In this document: piece by piece, positions 47,972 through 59,374 of the stretch
Position numbering within the stretch: the stretch's first letter is position 1
Layout: every line of letters begins with the position of its first letter
Origin: an uncultured Alphaproteobacteria bacterium
GTDB taxonomy: Bacteria; Pseudomonadota; Alphaproteobacteria; HIMB59; GCA-002718135
Reading direction: 5' to 3'
Assembly (NCBI GenBank): GCA_902567855.1
Contig: CACFOQ010000004.1
Span: 61,404-125,403 of the forward strand
Length of the DNA stretch: 64,000 nucleotides
Notes under the pieces: generated by a model
The model's database searches: none
What the model was told of the DNA's origin: nothing
What the model saw: the letters and a program-made list of their open reading frames with translations, nothing else
Translations under genes and position numbers: made by a program

Positions 47972-48322
47972 CTATAACAATTTGCTTAAACTACCCCTTA
48001 TAGTCATTAATTTATTGATATCTATGGTATTTTTTTTAGAATCTAAATTACTAGATTTTTTTTCATAATTATTTTTTTTATTATTTATAATTTTCTCAGC
48101 TAAATCTAAAGAATAATTATGTTTCCCATTTTGATATAGTGTTTTTTGTAAATCTTGTATTTTTTTAATATGATCATTATTAAAAAATCTTTGTTTTTTT
48201 GAACTAAATCTAATTGATAATCCTTCAAATTTTGAATCCCAATACCTTATTACATGTTGATTAATATTTAATAAATTTGAAACTTCCTTAATAGTTTTAT
48301 ATTTTTTCATCCAGATCTTCAT
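47972..48322 (-). CDS. MerR family transcriptional regulator
   Basis: KTIKEVSNLLNINQHVIRYWDSKFEGLSIRFSSKKQRFF. Confidence 0.85.
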   Translation of the reverse strand: MKIWMKKYKTIKEVSNLLNINQHVIRYWDSKFEGLSIRFSSKKQRFFNNDHIKKIQDLQKTLYQNGKHNYSLDLAEKIINNKKNNYEKKSSNLDSKKNTIDINKLMTIRGSLSKLL

Positions 48323-48599
48323 TTATCATTAATAATATTTTTTTACTAGGTGTAAAAGAAATTACATTTCTTTCAGAAATCATAACTTCTTCTTTAGTTT
48401 TAGGATTTCTTCCTATTCTTGATTTTTTTTGTTTTATTTTAAAAGTTCCAAAGTTATGTATTTTAAATATCTTATGATTTATTAATCCTACAATAATTTG
48501 TTCAATCAATTCGTTGACTATATCGTCACAATCTTTTTTAGCTAATCCAAACTCATTATTAATAAATTCTGAAATGTTATCACGTGTAATATTGTTCAT
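48297..48599 (-). CDS. ihfA: Integration host factor subunit alpha
   Basis: KIHNFGTFKIKQKKSRIGRNPKTKEEVMISERNVISFTPSKKI. Confidence 0.88.
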   Translation of the reverse strand: MNNITRDNISEFINNEFGLAKKDCDDIVNELIEQIIVGLINHKIFKIHNFGTFKIKQKKSRIGRNPKTKEEVMISERNVISFTPSKKILLMINEDLDEKI

Positions 48600-48605
48600 A
48601 ATAAA

Positions 48606-49622
48606 TTATAACCTAGATAAATTATTTCTAATCTTCATATTAAAATTATTTTCTATTAAATTATAACATTTATCTAAAGCACAAGAAAAGGCATATGGTG
48701 AAGCATTTCCATGACTTTTTATAGATATGCCGTTTACTCCTATCATAGATGCACCATTGTATTTATCAGGGTTTATTTGATCTTTAAAGATTTTTAAATC
48801 ATTTTCAATAATCTTATAGGATAATTTATTTTTTAAGGATTTATTAAAAACATTTTTTAAATTATTTGTTATAAAACTTGAAAGCCCTTCAGCTGTTTTT
48901 AAAATAATATTTCCAGTATATCCATCTGAAATTATTATATCACATATTCCTGAAGTTATTTTATTAGGTTCAACGAAACCTATAAAATAATCTCTGAGAA
49001 AACTTTGGGAGATCAAATCGTGAGCTTCTTTTAAAAATTCCAAACCTTTATGATCCTCAGTGCCAATATTGATAATTCCTATTTTAGGTTTTTCATTAGG
49101 TTTTAGTAGTGTGTGATATGAATAACCCATCAAAGCAAACTGAAACAAATTTTTTGCCACTACAGTTGAGTTAGCACCTAAATCTAGCATAATACAAAAA
49201 TTTTTTTTATTTGGTAAAAGAGAACATATTGCTGGTCGATCAATATCTTCCAACATTCCTAACAAAAGTCTAGATAAAATCATTAGAGCCCCTGTATTAC
49301 CTGCTGATACAAAACCAGAGGAAACTTTATTATTCTTAACATGAGTTAAACCTTGAAAAATACTACTATTCTTTTTTTTTCTTAATATTGTATTAGCTGT
49401 ATCATTGTCTTTAATATTATCAGTGGTATTAAAAATTTCAATATTATTTAATTTTAATGAATGTGATTTCAAAGTGTTATTAATAATTTTTTTATCTCCA
49501 AATAATAAAATATTGATATTAGAATGTGATTTATTAAATATTTCAATACCCTTTAAAACTTTAAAAGGAGCATTATCCCCTCCCATAGCATCTACAACAA
49601 TAGTTGTATTATTTGTATTCAT
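48606..49622 (-). CDS. plsX: Phosphate acyltransferase PlsX
   Basis: IVVDAMGGDNAP, SAGNTGALM, SDGYTGNIILKTAEGLS. Confidence 0.94.
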   Translation of the reverse strand: MNTNNTTIVVDAMGGDNAPFKVLKGIEIFNKSHSNINILLFGDKKIINNTLKSHSLKLNNIEIFNTTDNIKDNDTANTILRKKKNSSIFQGLTHVKNNKVSSGFVSAGNTGALMILSRLLLGMLEDIDRPAICSLLPNKKNFCIMLDLGANSTVVAKNLFQFALMGYSYHTLLKPNEKPKIGIINIGTEDHKGLEFLKEAHDLISQSFLRDYFIGFVEPNKITSGICDIIISDGYTGNIILKTAEGLSSFITNNLKNVFNKSLKNKLSYKIIENDLKIFKDQINPDKYNGASMIGVNGISIKSHGNASPYAFSCALDKCYNLIENNFNMKIRNNLSRL

Positions 49623-49654
49623 AAAAGATTTCTAAAAAAATTAATAAACTAAAG

Positions 49655-49861
49655 CTATTTTGTTTCTTTCTTAATTAATATTTGTCTACCATTATAAGTA
49701 CCTGTAGACAAATCTATTCTATGAGAAATACGAGGCTCTCCAGAATCTTTATCTTCTATAATATTAATTTGCTTTAAAGAATCATGAGATCTTCTCATGT
49801 TTCTTTTTGATTTTGAAGTTTTTCTTTTAGGTACAGCCATATTAACGAGGTTAATAGTCAA
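49655..49861 (-). CDS. rpmF: 50S ribosomal protein L32 (likely start at MAVPKRKTS)
   Basis: [20 protein letters not shown]. Confidence 0.95.
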   Translation of the reverse strand: MTINLVNMAVPKRKTSKSKRNMRRSHDSLKQINIIEDKDSGEPRISHRIDLSTGTYNGRQILIKKETK

Positions 49862-49881
49862 AATAATATTTATTGCAACTA

Positions 49882-50379
49882 TTAATTGAATAAATTTTTA
49901 TATAAATTTTGATTTTTTTTTAGATTTTGCGATCTTTTAATTAAATTTTTTAAGTCATTAATTAAATTATCATTATGATTTATTTCAGAGTTATTAAAAA
50001 CAATATTATATTTATTCAAATATTCTTCAAATTTATTATTATCAAAATCCTCTTTGTTTGAAAAAAAATTTTCTAATTCTGAAACTCTAAAATAAAATCT
50101 CTTAACATATGTTTTAACATATTTGCCAATAGACATATCACCTATTCCACTTAACCTTAATGAATGATCAATATCTCTTATAAAATAATCCATTAAAACT
50201 TGATTGTTATTTATATCATTTTTATTAAATTCTGATGATGTCTTAGATCCAAAAAAAATACAAAAAAGAAGTAAAGATGTAATTTCAAATGTATGATTAA
50301 AGTTCAATTTTTCAGTCAAATAAAGTTTTTTTGTAATTTTTTTTACAGATTTAATAGTTTCTAAATATATGTTTTTCAT
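49882..50379 (-). CDS. Ubiquinol-cytochrome c chaperone (CBP3-like) family protein
   Basis: [35 protein letters not shown]. Confidence 0.75.
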   Translation of the reverse strand: MKNIYLETIKSVKKITKKLYLTEKLNFNHTFEITSLLLFCIFFGSKTSSEFNKNDINNNQVLMDYFIRDIDHSLRLSGIGDMSIGKYVKTYVKRFYFRVSELENFFSNKEDFDNNKFEEYLNKYNIVFNNSEINHNDNLINDLKNLIKRSQNLKKNQNLYKNLFN

Positions 50380-50430
50380 AGTTATTAAGTATATTTTAAA
50401 TAATTTAAAAATAATGTTATATAATATCTA

Positions 50431-50862
50431 ATGATTATAAAAAAAACCATTTTAGTATTTTTTTTACTTTTAATTATAAGTTGTTCTGAAAAAATTACAT
50501 ATACAGGTTTAATTATTGATGAAAATATTAATTATTCAGAGATAAACAATAAAAATGATTTACTAAAATTACTTGGTCAACCTAATTATATTGACCCAAT
50601 GGAGAATAATTTTTATTACTTTAGTGAAAAAAATGTTTCAAAAAATAGCTTAACAAAAAAAACAGTGGATAGATTAATCTTAGTTTATTATTTTGATGAA
50701 GAAAATAATATCGTAAATACAAAAAAATTAAATCTAGATGATGAAAAAACAATAAACATTTCTGAAAATAGAATCAAAAATGATCTAATTAAAAAAGGCT
50801 TGATAGAAAAAATATTTGGTGGAGTTAGCGCTCAACCTTCTATCCCTACTACTTCAGAATAA
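50431..50862 (+). CDS. BamE/SmpA-like outer membrane lipoprotein
   Basis: Lipobox IISCS, LLKLLGQPNYIDPMENNFYYF; divergent from the chaperone gene and next to rpmF/plsX. Confidence 0.65.
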   Translation: MIIKKTILVFFLLLIISCSEKITYTGLIIDENINYSEINNKNDLLKLLGQPNYIDPMENNFYYFSEKNVSKNSLTKKTVDRLILVYYFDEENNIVNTKKLNLDDEKTINISENRIKNDLIKKGLIEKIFGGVSAQPSIPTTSE

Positions 50863-50865
50863 TAA

Positions 50866-52941
50866 TTATAATGAAATAGACGCCAATAATAATAAAGCAA
50901 CAATATTAGTAATTTTAATCATTGGGTTAACAGCTGGTCCAGCTGTATCTTTGTAAGGATCGCCAACAGTATCACCTGTAACAGCAGCTTTATGTGCTTC
51001 ACTACCTTTTCCTCCATGATTTCCATCTTCAATATATTTTTTTGCGTTATCCCAGGCGCCTCCTCCCGCAGTCATACTGATAGCTACAAATAAACCTGTA
51101 ACAATGACGCCCAATAATAAAGCACCCAAACAAGCAAGTGCTGCGGTTTGTCCAGCAATAAACAATATTACATAATAAACTACTATAGGAGATAAAACTG
51201 GGAGCATAGAAGGGATTATCATTTCTTTAATTGCAGATTTAGTTAAAATATCCACACATGTACCATATTCTGGTTTTCCTTTACCCTCCATAATGCCAGG
51301 AATTTCTTTGAATTGCCTTCTAACTTCTTCCACAACAGATCCAGCTGCTCTTCCAACTGCAGTCATACTCATTGCTCCAAATAAATAAGGTAGTAATCCT
51401 CCCAAAAGAAGTCCTACAACAACATATGGATTTGATAAATCAAATGAAACTTCTAAACCATAATGAGAAACATCCTCTGTATAAGCAGCAAAAAGAACTA
51501 ATGCTCCTAATCCCGCAGAGCCAATAGCATAGCCTTTTGTTACAGCTTTCGTTGTATTACCTACAGCATCTAATGCATCAGTAGTTTTTCTAACACTTTC
51601 ATCCAATTCTGCCATCTCTGCTATTCCTCCAGCATTATCTGTCACTGGACCATAAGCATCTAATGCAACTACCATACCTGCTAAAGCAAGCATTGTAGTT
51701 ACAGCTATAGCTATTCCAAATAAACCAGCTAAAGAATAAGTTGATATTATTCCAGCAATAATAATTAAAGCGGGTAAAGCAGTTGCTTCTAAACTAATAG
51801 CAAGTCCTTGAATAACATTTGTTCCATGTCCGGTTGTAGAAGCTTTAGATATGCTTTGGACAGGTCGATAATTTGTTCCTGTGTAATATTCAGTTACCCA
51901 AATAATTAAGCCTGTAATTATTAAACCAAGAATACCGCAATAAAATAATGATAATCCTGTTATATCATTTCCTATTTCATTAAGTGTAGTTCCCATACCC
52001 ACTACATGATCAGTAATAAAATATAATAATACAGCTGAGAGAATTGCTGAAACAAAAAAACCTTTATATAATGCAACCATAATATTTTCACTTTTACCAA
52101 GTTTGACAAAATAGGTTCCAATAATACTAGCTATTGTACAAACTCCTGCAATTGATAAAGGATACATCATCATTGTAGTAACTAAATCACCTGTAAAAAA
52201 TATTGAAGCAAGAACCATAGTTGCTACGACAGTTACAACATATGTTTCAAATAAGTCTGCAGCCATACCTGCACAATCGCCAACATTGTCGCCAACATTG
52301 TCAGCAATAACAGCAGGATTTCTTGGATCATCTTCTGGAATACCAGCTTCAACTTTTCCTACTAAGTCAGCACCTACATCTGCACCTTTTGTAAATATTC
52401 CTCCGCCAAGTCTTGCAAAAATTGATATTAATGAGGCTCCAAATCCTAAAGAAACAAGAGGAGCAACAATATCTCTTCCTTCAAAATTACCTGAATTATC
52501 TAAAATAAAATAATAAGCAGCAACTGATATAAGCGCAAATCCAGCTACTAACATTCCCGTTACAGCTCCAGCCTTAAAGGAAACAGAAAGACCTTCAGCT
52601 AAAGAAGAGCTTGCAGCTTGAGTAGTTCTAACATTTGATCTTACTGAAATGTTCATGCCAACATAACCCGCAGCTCCAGAAAAAAAAGCACCAATTAAAA
52701 ATCCAATAGCTGAAAATAGATCAAATATAATCCAAATTAAGAAAAAAATAACAATACCCACAATTGCTATAGTTAAATACTGTCTATTTAAATAAGCTTT
52801 TGCACCTTCCTGTATAGCTTTTGCAATTTCTTGCATTTTTTCATTTCCTGAATTTAATGATAAAATTTGTCTTGATGTAATAAAGCCATATAAAACTGCA
52901 GCTAAACCACATAATAGTATAAATGTTTGCATGATTGTCAT
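50866..52941 (-). CDS. hppA: Membrane-bound H+-translocating pyrophosphatase (K+-independent type)
   Basis: [54 protein letters not shown] (Lys at the K+-independence position). Confidence 0.94.
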   Translation of the reverse strand: MTIMQTFILLCGLAAVLYGFITSRQILSLNSGNEKMQEIAKAIQEGAKAYLNRQYLTIAIVGIVIFFLIWIIFDLFSAIGFLIGAFFSGAAGYVGMNISVRSNVRTTQAASSSLAEGLSVSFKAGAVTGMLVAGFALISVAAYYFILDNSGNFEGRDIVAPLVSLGFGASLISIFARLGGGIFTKGADVGADLVGKVEAGIPEDDPRNPAVIADNVGDNVGDCAGMAADLFETYVVTVVATMVLASIFFTGDLVTTMMMYPLSIAGVCTIASIIGTYFVKLGKSENIMVALYKGFFVSAILSAVLLYFITDHVVGMGTTLNEIGNDITGLSLFYCGILGLIITGLIIWVTEYYTGTNYRPVQSISKASTTGHGTNVIQGLAISLEATALPALIIIAGIISTYSLAGLFGIAIAVTTMLALAGMVVALDAYGPVTDNAGGIAEMAELDESVRKTTDALDAVGNTTKAVTKGYAIGSAGLGALVLFAAYTEDVSHYGLEVSFDLSNPYVVVGLLLGGLLPYLFGAMSMTAVGRAAGSVVEEVRRQFKEIPGIMEGKGKPEYGTCVDILTKSAIKEMIIPSMLPVLSPIVVYYVILFIAGQTAALACLGALLLGVIVTGLFVAISMTAGGGAWDNAKKYIEDGNHGGKGSEAHKAAVTGDTVGDPYKDTAGPAVNPMIKITNIVALLLLASISL

Positions 52942-53002
52942 TTTGATAAAACTCCTTAAAATTTTAGGTCATATGACAGAAAGGTTATAAAAAATCAAGA
53001 TT

Positions 53003-53974
53003 TTAGGAAAAATGATCAAATGATTTGTTAATAAAATTAACTTTTTTATTATCCATATAAACACACTTTTTATTAATAATTCTTCCAACTTTACTAATTT
53101 TAACATTAATATTCTTAAAAATACTTTTAATTTTTAATGAATGCTTAGGATTCGAAGTAAATATTAGCTCATAATCATCTCCTCCAGATAATAAATAGTT
53201 TATATTTATCTTATTATTTTTTAATAATTTTTTTGTTTTAGGTGAAAAGGGTAAATTTTTAGATTCTATAAAAGCACCTTTATTGCTTTCAAAAATTAAT
53301 TTATTTAAATCTCCATAAAAACCATCAGATATATCTATTGCTGAAGAAGCATAGTTTATGATTTTACTTCCATATGAAAAGTGTTTGGGAAATAGATAAT
53401 GTTTAATAAAAAATTTTTTTTCATTATTTAAAAGTTTTATTTTATTTTGTTTTATTTTTAAACCTATTGAAGAATCACCTAAATTACCTGTTACCCAAAT
53501 ATCATCATTAGTCATAGCTCCAGATCTAGTTAAAATTTTTTTTTCTTTTACAAATCCAAAAAAATTAGATGAAATAATAATTTTATCAGATTTTGATAAA
53601 TCTCCACCAATAAGAAAAAAATCAAATTTTTTTTGAAAAGAAAACAAACTCTTAGTAAATAAATTTAACCATTCATTATTTAGTTTTTTTGGCAAACATA
53701 AAGACAAAGTGTAAGCATATGGAACAGCCCCCATTGATGATATATCTGATAAATTACATGTTATAATTTTATTTGCGATAGATTTAGGAGGATCACTTTT
53801 AAAAAAATCTACATTTTCAATTATTGTATCATTGGTAACTATAATTTTATTATTTTTAGGGATTTTAAAAAATGCACCATCATTTCTAAAATTATATGAT
53901 TCAGATTTATTAAAATTTAATTTTTTTAAATATTTATTTATAATATATTGTTCAGATAAAAATTTATTTTTCAT
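53003..53974 (-). CDS. thiL: Thiamine-monophosphate kinase
   Basis: NDGAFFKIP, CNLSDISSMGAVPYAYTLSL, AIDISDGFYGDLNK, LSGGDDYELIF. Confidence 0.92.
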   Translation of the reverse strand: MKNKFLSEQYIINKYLKKLNFNKSESYNFRNDGAFFKIPKNNKIIVTNDTIIENVDFFKSDPPKSIANKIITCNLSDISSMGAVPYAYTLSLCLPKKLNNEWLNLFTKSLFSFQKKFDFFLIGGDLSKSDKIIISSNFFGFVKEKKILTRSGAMTNDDIWVTGNLGDSSIGLKIKQNKIKLLNNEKKFFIKHYLFPKHFSYGSKIINYASSAIDISDGFYGDLNKLIFESNKGAFIESKNLPFSPKTKKLLKNNKININYLLSGGDDYELIFTSNPKHSLKIKSIFKNINVKISKVGRIINKKCVYMDNKKVNFINKSFDHFS

Positions 53975-54404
53975 TAATTAGCTTATCTAATATTGAATTT
54001 ATTAATTTTGTTTCATTTGTATTTATAAACGATTTAGAAATTTCAATATAATCATTTAAAATTATTTTAATCTTTTCTTTATTGGAATTTCTTATTTCAC
54101 TTATTGAAATTAAAATAATTGCTTGGACAATATTATCCCATTTTTCAAATTTTCTATCAAATTTAATCTTTGAATTTATTTCTTTAGATAAATTCTTAAA
54201 ATCAGTTGTTTTAAAATATAAGATTAATTTTGATAAAAAACTTAAATTATATTCAATTTTTTCTGAATCTTCATCAATAATAGTATTTCGATAATATTTA
54301 TCAAAATCGTTTTTAATATATTCAATATCTTGATTATTAATCAAATGTTGAGATACTAATTGTATAGCTGCTAGTCTAGTTTTAGACTTTAGTTTATTGT
54401 TCAT
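53964..54404 (-). CDS. nusB: Transcription antitermination factor NusB
   Basis: RLAAIQLVSQ...KWDNIVQAIILISISEI...NDYIEISKSF; context. Confidence 0.85.
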   Translation of the reverse strand: MNNKLKSKTRLAAIQLVSQHLINNQDIEYIKNDFDKYYRNTIIDEDSEKIEYNLSFLSKLILYFKTTDFKNLSKEINSKIKFDRKFEKWDNIVQAIILISISEIRNSNKEKIKIILNDYIEISKSFINTNETKLINSILDKLINEK

Positions 54405-54843
54405 CTAATAATATATCTAAACAGGCTTTAGCTACTTCAGCACCCTTATTTTTTTTATTTGGATCACTTCTTGCCAATGCTTGATCTAAATTTTCACATG
54501 TTAAAATGCCAAAACCTATAGGTTTATTTATATTAATAGATAAATCCATAATTTTTCTAGTTACTTCATTTGCTATAATTTCAAAATGGTAAGTTTCACC
54601 CCTTATTATACAACCAAATGCCAAAAAGGCATCGTAAGAATTTTTATACTGATTTATAATATATGGAACTTCAAAAGCTCCAGGCGCTTTTTTAATTTCG
54701 TAATTAATCTTTAATTGTTCATGAGCGATATTTTGATGTTTAATAAAATCAGTTGATCCTTTTATCAATCCTTTAGATACATTTTCATAATAGTCAGAAG
54801 TAACTATTAATATATTTTTTACCTTAGATCCTAATTCGAACAT
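54394..54843 (-). CDS. ribH: 6,7-dimethyl-8-ribityllumazine synthase
   Basis: KAPGAFEVPYIINQ, AFGCIIRGETYHFEII, PIGFGILTCENLDQALARSD. Confidence 0.95.
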   Translation of the reverse strand: MFELGSKVKNILIVTSDYYENVSKGLIKGSTDFIKHQNIAHEQLKINYEIKKAPGAFEVPYIINQYKNSYDAFLAFGCIIRGETYHFEIIANEVTRKIMDLSININKPIGFGILTCENLDQALARSDPNKKNKGAEVAKACLDILLDEQ

Positions 54844-54845
54844 TC

Positions 54846-55946
54846 TTAAATTTTTTCTTGATCAACAATTTCTAGATTAAAACCATCTAAAGCAATAATT
54901 TTTTTATTACTATTAGACAACAATATAATCTTACGCAAACCTAATTCCAGTAATATTTGAGCTCCAACACCATATTCTCTAAGTTCTAATTTATTATCTT
55001 TTGTTTCTCTACGATTAAATATTTTTTCAATTTTTGGAGCCATATCACTATTAATTAAGACTATAGCTCCTGAGCCTCTTTCTTCAATTATTTTAAAAGA
55101 TTTAGATATTTCATCGCCAAATAAATTTTTTTCTTCAAATATATCTTTTGTGATATCTAATTTGTGCATTCTAACATATTTAGGTTCATCATTTTTTTTT
55201 AAATTTTTTACTAATGCATAATGTTTTTCGCCTGATAAGGTATTTTGAAAGATCTTAAGTTTAAAATCTTTTCCCATTTCACTTTCAAAATTCCTTTCTT
55301 TTATCATTGCAATTATTTTATCATTTTTTAAACGATATTTTATTAAATCTGATACAGTTCCAATTTTAAGAGAATGTTTTTTTGCAAAAACAATTAATTC
55401 TGGAAGCCTTGCCATAGAACCATCGTCACTCATAATCTCACATATAACTCCAGAAGGATTAAGCCCAGCTATAGTTGATATATCAACTGCTGCTTCAGTG
55501 TGACCTGCCCTTTCTAAAACTCCACCTGCCCATGCCATAACTGGAAATATATGACCAGGAGAAACAATGTCTTGTTTTGTTTTATTACTATCAATAGCTA
55601 CTGAGACAGTATGAGCTCTATCAGCTGCTGAAATTCCTGTTGTTATTCCATCTTTAGCTTCAATAGATATAGTAAATGCTGTTAAATCATTTTTTTGATT
55701 AGAGGGGTTCATTAAGGGTAATTCCAATTCATCAGTTCTTTTTTTACTTAAAGCTAAACATATTAGTCCTCTCCCATATTTTGCCATAAAATTTACAGAA
55801 TCAGCAGAAACCATTTGAGCTGGAATAATTAAGTCCCCTTCATTTTCTCTGCTGGGATCGTCAACTAAAATATACATTTTGCCTTTTTTGGCATCTTCAA
55901 TAATTTCTTCTATTGAAGATAAATCTTTTAATAAATTATTTATCAT
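54846..55946 (-). CDS. ribB: 3,4-dihydroxy-2-butanone-4-phosphate synthase fused to a degenerate GTP cyclohydrolase II-like domain
   Basis: DDPSRENEGDLIIPA RibB motif intact; C-terminal RibA-like domain lacks the RCDCG zinc motif. Confidence 0.9.
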   Translation of the reverse strand: MINNLLKDLSSIEEIIEDAKKGKMYILVDDPSRENEGDLIIPAQMVSADSVNFMAKYGRGLICLALSKKRTDELELPLMNPSNQKNDLTAFTISIEAKDGITTGISAADRAHTVSVAIDSNKTKQDIVSPGHIFPVMAWAGGVLERAGHTEAAVDISTIAGLNPSGVICEIMSDDGSMARLPELIVFAKKHSLKIGTVSDLIKYRLKNDKIIAMIKERNFESEMGKDFKLKIFQNTLSGEKHYALVKNLKKNDEPKYVRMHKLDITKDIFEEKNLFGDEISKSFKIIEERGSGAIVLINSDMAPKIEKIFNRRETKDNKLELREYGVGAQILLELGLRKIILLSNSNKKIIALDGFNLEIVDQEKI

Positions 55947-56544
55947 TATATTTGCTTAAATATCTAGCTAGAGGATCAAATTCAATATTAACCATATCAT
56001 TTTCACCTAATAAACTAAAATTAGTATTTTGAAAGGTATGAGGAATTATTGATACATTAAATGAATTATCATATACATTGGCTACAGTTAATGAAGTGCC
56101 GTTTATTGCCACTGATCCCTTTTCAACTATCATATTTTTATATTTTGGTTGATTGTTTAATTGAGATAGAGAAAATTCAAATTCCCAACTATGATTAATT
56201 TCTTTTATTTTTATAATTGGAATTAATGAATCAATATGTCCATATACATAATGACCACCAATCTCATCTCCAAATTTAAGTGATTTTTCTAAGTTAATTT
56301 TATAACTGTTATTCCAATTTATTAAATTTGTTCTTTTTAAAGTTTCTTCACCTACGTTAACTTCAAACTCAAAATGATTATCTTTTTTTTCTATATTAAT
56401 TGCAGTTAAGCATACGCCATCACAAGAAATTGAAGATCCTACCTTACAGTCATTTAAATCTAATGTTGTTTTTATTAAATAAGTATTTTTTTCACTACTT
56501 ATATTAATAATTTCACCTAATGATTGAATAATACCAGTAAACAT
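55936..56544 (-). CDS. ribE: Riboflavin synthase alpha chain
   Basis: MFTGIIQSLGEI, SCDGVCLTA, GGHYVYGHID, GSVAINGTSLTV. Confidence 0.95.
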   Translation of the reverse strand: MFTGIIQSLGEIINISSEKNTYLIKTTLDLNDCKVGSSISCDGVCLTAINIEKKDNHFEFEVNVGEETLKRTNLINWNNSYKINLEKSLKFGDEIGGHYVYGHIDSLIPIIKIKEINHSWEFEFSLSQLNNQPKYKNMIVEKGSVAINGTSLTVANVYDNSFNVSIIPHTFQNTNFSLLGENDMVNIEFDPLARYLSKYNDK

Positions 56545-56547
56545 AAT

Positions 56548-57627
56548 TTAGATTTTTAAATATTGATATATATCATGATCAAAATTTTTAGTTAATACTT
56601 CTTTATATTTTATATTTTTCAATTTTTTTCCTATCAGAAAAGGCTTGCCACTTGAACCAATAATTACAGGAGCTTTAAAAAGATGAATTTCATCAACTAA
56701 ATCATTTTTCAATAAATTAGAAAGAAATATTCCACCTGCTTCAACCAATATATCATTAATTTTAAGATCATATATTTTTTTAAAAATAGTTTTTAAATTT
56801 AATTGATTATTAACTTGCTTATTAACAAAAAAAACCTCGCAACCAATTTTTTTTAAAAATTTTGATTTATTATTTTTTTTAGAAGTAAAAATAATAACTC
56901 TTTTTTTATTAATATCTTTAAGTAATTTTGAACCTAAAGGAATCTTAAGGGAATTATCAATAATAATTGTAGTTAAATGTTTTATTATTTTATTATTCTT
57001 TCTAACGGTAAACCTTGGATTGTCTTTAATAATAGTTTTTGAAGTAGTCAAAATTGCCTGACTATTAAATCTAATTTTATGTCCATAGTTTCTGCTTTTT
57101 GAATTAGAAATCCATTTACTTTTATAGTTAGACCAAGCTATTTTTTCATCTTCTGATATGGCCATTTTTACTTTTACAAATGGTCTTTTGTTTTTTAAAC
57201 TTTTAAAAAAAAAATTATTTAAGTGATTAGTTATATGAGCAGTTTCGCCAACATGAACTTCTAATTCATTTTTTTTTAATTTATTTATACTTTTTTTATT
57301 TGTTCTAATATCTGGATCATGTCGTGCTATATATATTGCTTTAATGCCTGATCTTAAGATTTGTTCAGTACAAGATCCATTAATTGATTTATGAAAACAT
57401 GGCTCTAATGTAACATACATAGTAGCTCCTTTAGCTTTGTCCCCTGCTTTTTTTAGAGCTATTTCTTCAGCATGTGGTCTACCTTGATTTCCAGTCACTC
57501 CTGTTGAGATAATTCGATTTTTTTTAACAATTATACATCCAACCACAGGATTTGGGAATGTTGATCCAAATTTTTTTTTTGCTAAAGTGTGAGCTTTAAT
57601 AAGATTATTATAATGATTTTGACTCAC
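56548..57627 (-). CDS. ribD: Bifunctional pyrimidine deaminase/reductase RibD
   Basis: PNPVVGCIIV, GRPHAEEIAL, YVTLEPCFH, ILVEAGG. Confidence 0.94.
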   Translation of the reverse strand: MSQNHYNNLIKAHTLAKKKFGSTFPNPVVGCIIVKKNRIISTGVTGNQGRPHAEEIALKKAGDKAKGATMYVTLEPCFHKSINGSCTEQILRSGIKAIYIARHDPDIRTNKKSINKLKKNELEVHVGETAHITNHLNNFFFKSLKNKRPFVKVKMAISEDEKIAWSNYKSKWISNSKSRNYGHKIRFNSQAILTTSKTIIKDNPRFTVRKNNKIIKHLTTIIIDNSLKIPLGSKLLKDINKKRVIIFTSKKNNKSKFLKKIGCEVFFVNKQVNNQLNLKTIFKKIYDLKINDILVEAGGIFLSNLLKNDLVDEIHLFKAPVIIGSSGKPFLIGKKLKNIKYKEVLTKNFDHDIYQYLKI

Positions 57628-57634
57628 TAAATAT

Positions 57635-58087
57635 TTATTTTTCTTCTAAATTATCTAAAAAATCTTCGAAGTCTTTTACTTCACGAAAATTTTTATAAAC
57701 AGATGCAAAACGAACATAAGCTACTTGATCTAAATGTGCTAAAGCTTCCATAATATATTCTCCGATAATATTACTCTTAATTTCATTATCACCTGAGTTT
57801 TCCATTCTTCTGACTATAGCATTAATTATTTTTTCTATTTTTTCTTGATCAATATTTCTTTTTCTTAAAGCCATAGATAAAGAACGGAACATTTTATCTC
57901 TATCAAATGTTTCTTTTTGCCCATTATTCTTAATTACAACTAAATCTCTTAATTGAATTCTCTCAAATGTAGTGAATCTCGATCCACATTGATCACAAAT
58001 TCTTCTTCTTCTAATTGCTGTATTATCTTCTGTTGGTCTTGAGTCTTTAACTTGAGAATCTTGATTGCTACAAAATGGACATCTCAT
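57635..58087 (-). CDS. nrdR: Transcriptional repressor NrdR
   Basis: [18 protein letters not shown]...[21 protein letters not shown]. Confidence 0.96.
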   Translation of the reverse strand: MRCPFCSNQDSQVKDSRPTEDNTAIRRRRICDQCGSRFTTFERIQLRDLVVIKNNGQKETFDRDKMFRSLSMALRKRNIDQEKIEKIINAIVRRMENSGDNEIKSNIIGEYIMEALAHLDQVAYVRFASVYKNFREVKDFEDFLDNLEEK

Positions 58088-59374
58088 TTAATAAGCCTCT
58101 TGATATATAGGGTAATTTTTACACATTTGTAAAATTTTTTCTCTTGTATTTTTTAAAATAATTTTTTGATCTTCTGGATTTTTTAGTAAACTATCTAAAA
58201 CATCAGAAATAATATTTCCAACTTCTTTAAAATCATTATTATTAAATCCTCGAGAAGTTGCAGCAGCTGTTCCAAACCTAATACCACTAGTAATTTTTGG
58301 TGGATTAGGGTCATAAGGAATGGCATTTTTATTACATGCTATACCAACATCTTCAAGAAGTTTCTCAGCTTTATCTCCTGTTAAGTTTTTTGGTGATAAA
58401 TCTAACCAAACTATATGACTATCTGTGCCTCCAGTTACAACTCTAAATCCTCTTTGTATAAATACTTTGGCTAAGATTTTAGCATTTGAAATTACTTCGC
58501 TAATATATTCTGAAAATTCAGGTTTTAATGCCTCACCAAAAGACACTGCTTTAGCTGCCATAACATGCATTAAAGGACCTCCTTGTAAGCCAGGAAAAAC
58601 TGCGGAATTAACTTTTTTATATATATCTTCATTATTAGTTAAAATCATTGCACTTCTTGCGCCCCTTAAAGTTTTGTGAGTAGTAGAAGTTACAACATCA
58701 GCATATTCTATAGGATTAGGATATTGTTTTCCAGCAATTAACCCTGAATAATGAGCCATATCAACCATGAAATAAGCTCCTATATTATCTGCGATATCTC
58801 TAAATTTTTTCCAATCGATAACTCTTGGATATGCCGAAGCCCCTGCAATTATAATTTTAGGTTTATGTTCATTTGCTAATTTTTCAACTTCGTCATAATC
58901 TATTAGATCTTTATCATTACCATCTTTTTTTACTCCATATTGAATAGCATTGAACCATTTACCAGAAATATTCGGTTTAGCTCCGTGAGTAAGATGGCCT
59001 CCAGAGGCAAGTGACATTCCTAAAAATGTATCATGGGGTTTTAAAAGAGCTAAAAAAACAGCTTGATTAGCTTGAGCGCCACTATGTGGTTGTAAATTTG
59101 CAAATTTACACCCATACAATTTTTTTACTCTTTCAATAGCAATATCTTCAGCTTGATCAACAAATTCACAACCACCATAATATCGCTTGCCAGAATAACC
59201 TTCGGCATATTTATTTGTCATTACAGAACCTTGTGCATTTAAAATAGCAAGAGATGCTATATTTTCGGAAGCAATTAACTCTATTTGATTTTGTTGCCTT
59301 GTTAGTTCTTTTTCAAGAGTTTCATAAACCTCAGGGTCTGCTTCTTTAATTGATTGATTATATAATTTTTTCAT
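58088..59374 (-). CDS. glyA: Serine hydroxymethyltransferase
   Basis: ELIASENIAS, NKYAEGYSGKRYYGGCEFVD, TTTHKTLRGAR-type motif. Confidence 0.96.
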   Translation of the reverse strand: MKKLYNQSIKEADPEVYETLEKELTRQQNQIELIASENIASLAILNAQGSVMTNKYAEGYSGKRYYGGCEFVDQAEDIAIERVKKLYGCKFANLQPHSGAQANQAVFLALLKPHDTFLGMSLASGGHLTHGAKPNISGKWFNAIQYGVKKDGNDKDLIDYDEVEKLANEHKPKIIIAGASAYPRVIDWKKFRDIADNIGAYFMVDMAHYSGLIAGKQYPNPIEYADVVTSTTHKTLRGARSAMILTNNEDIYKKVNSAVFPGLQGGPLMHVMAAKAVSFGEALKPEFSEYISEVISNAKILAKVFIQRGFRVVTGGTDSHIVWLDLSPKNLTGDKAEKLLEDVGIACNKNAIPYDPNPPKITSGIRFGTAAATSRGFNNNDFKEVGNIISDVLDSLLKNPEDQKIILKNTREKILQMCKNYPIYQEAY

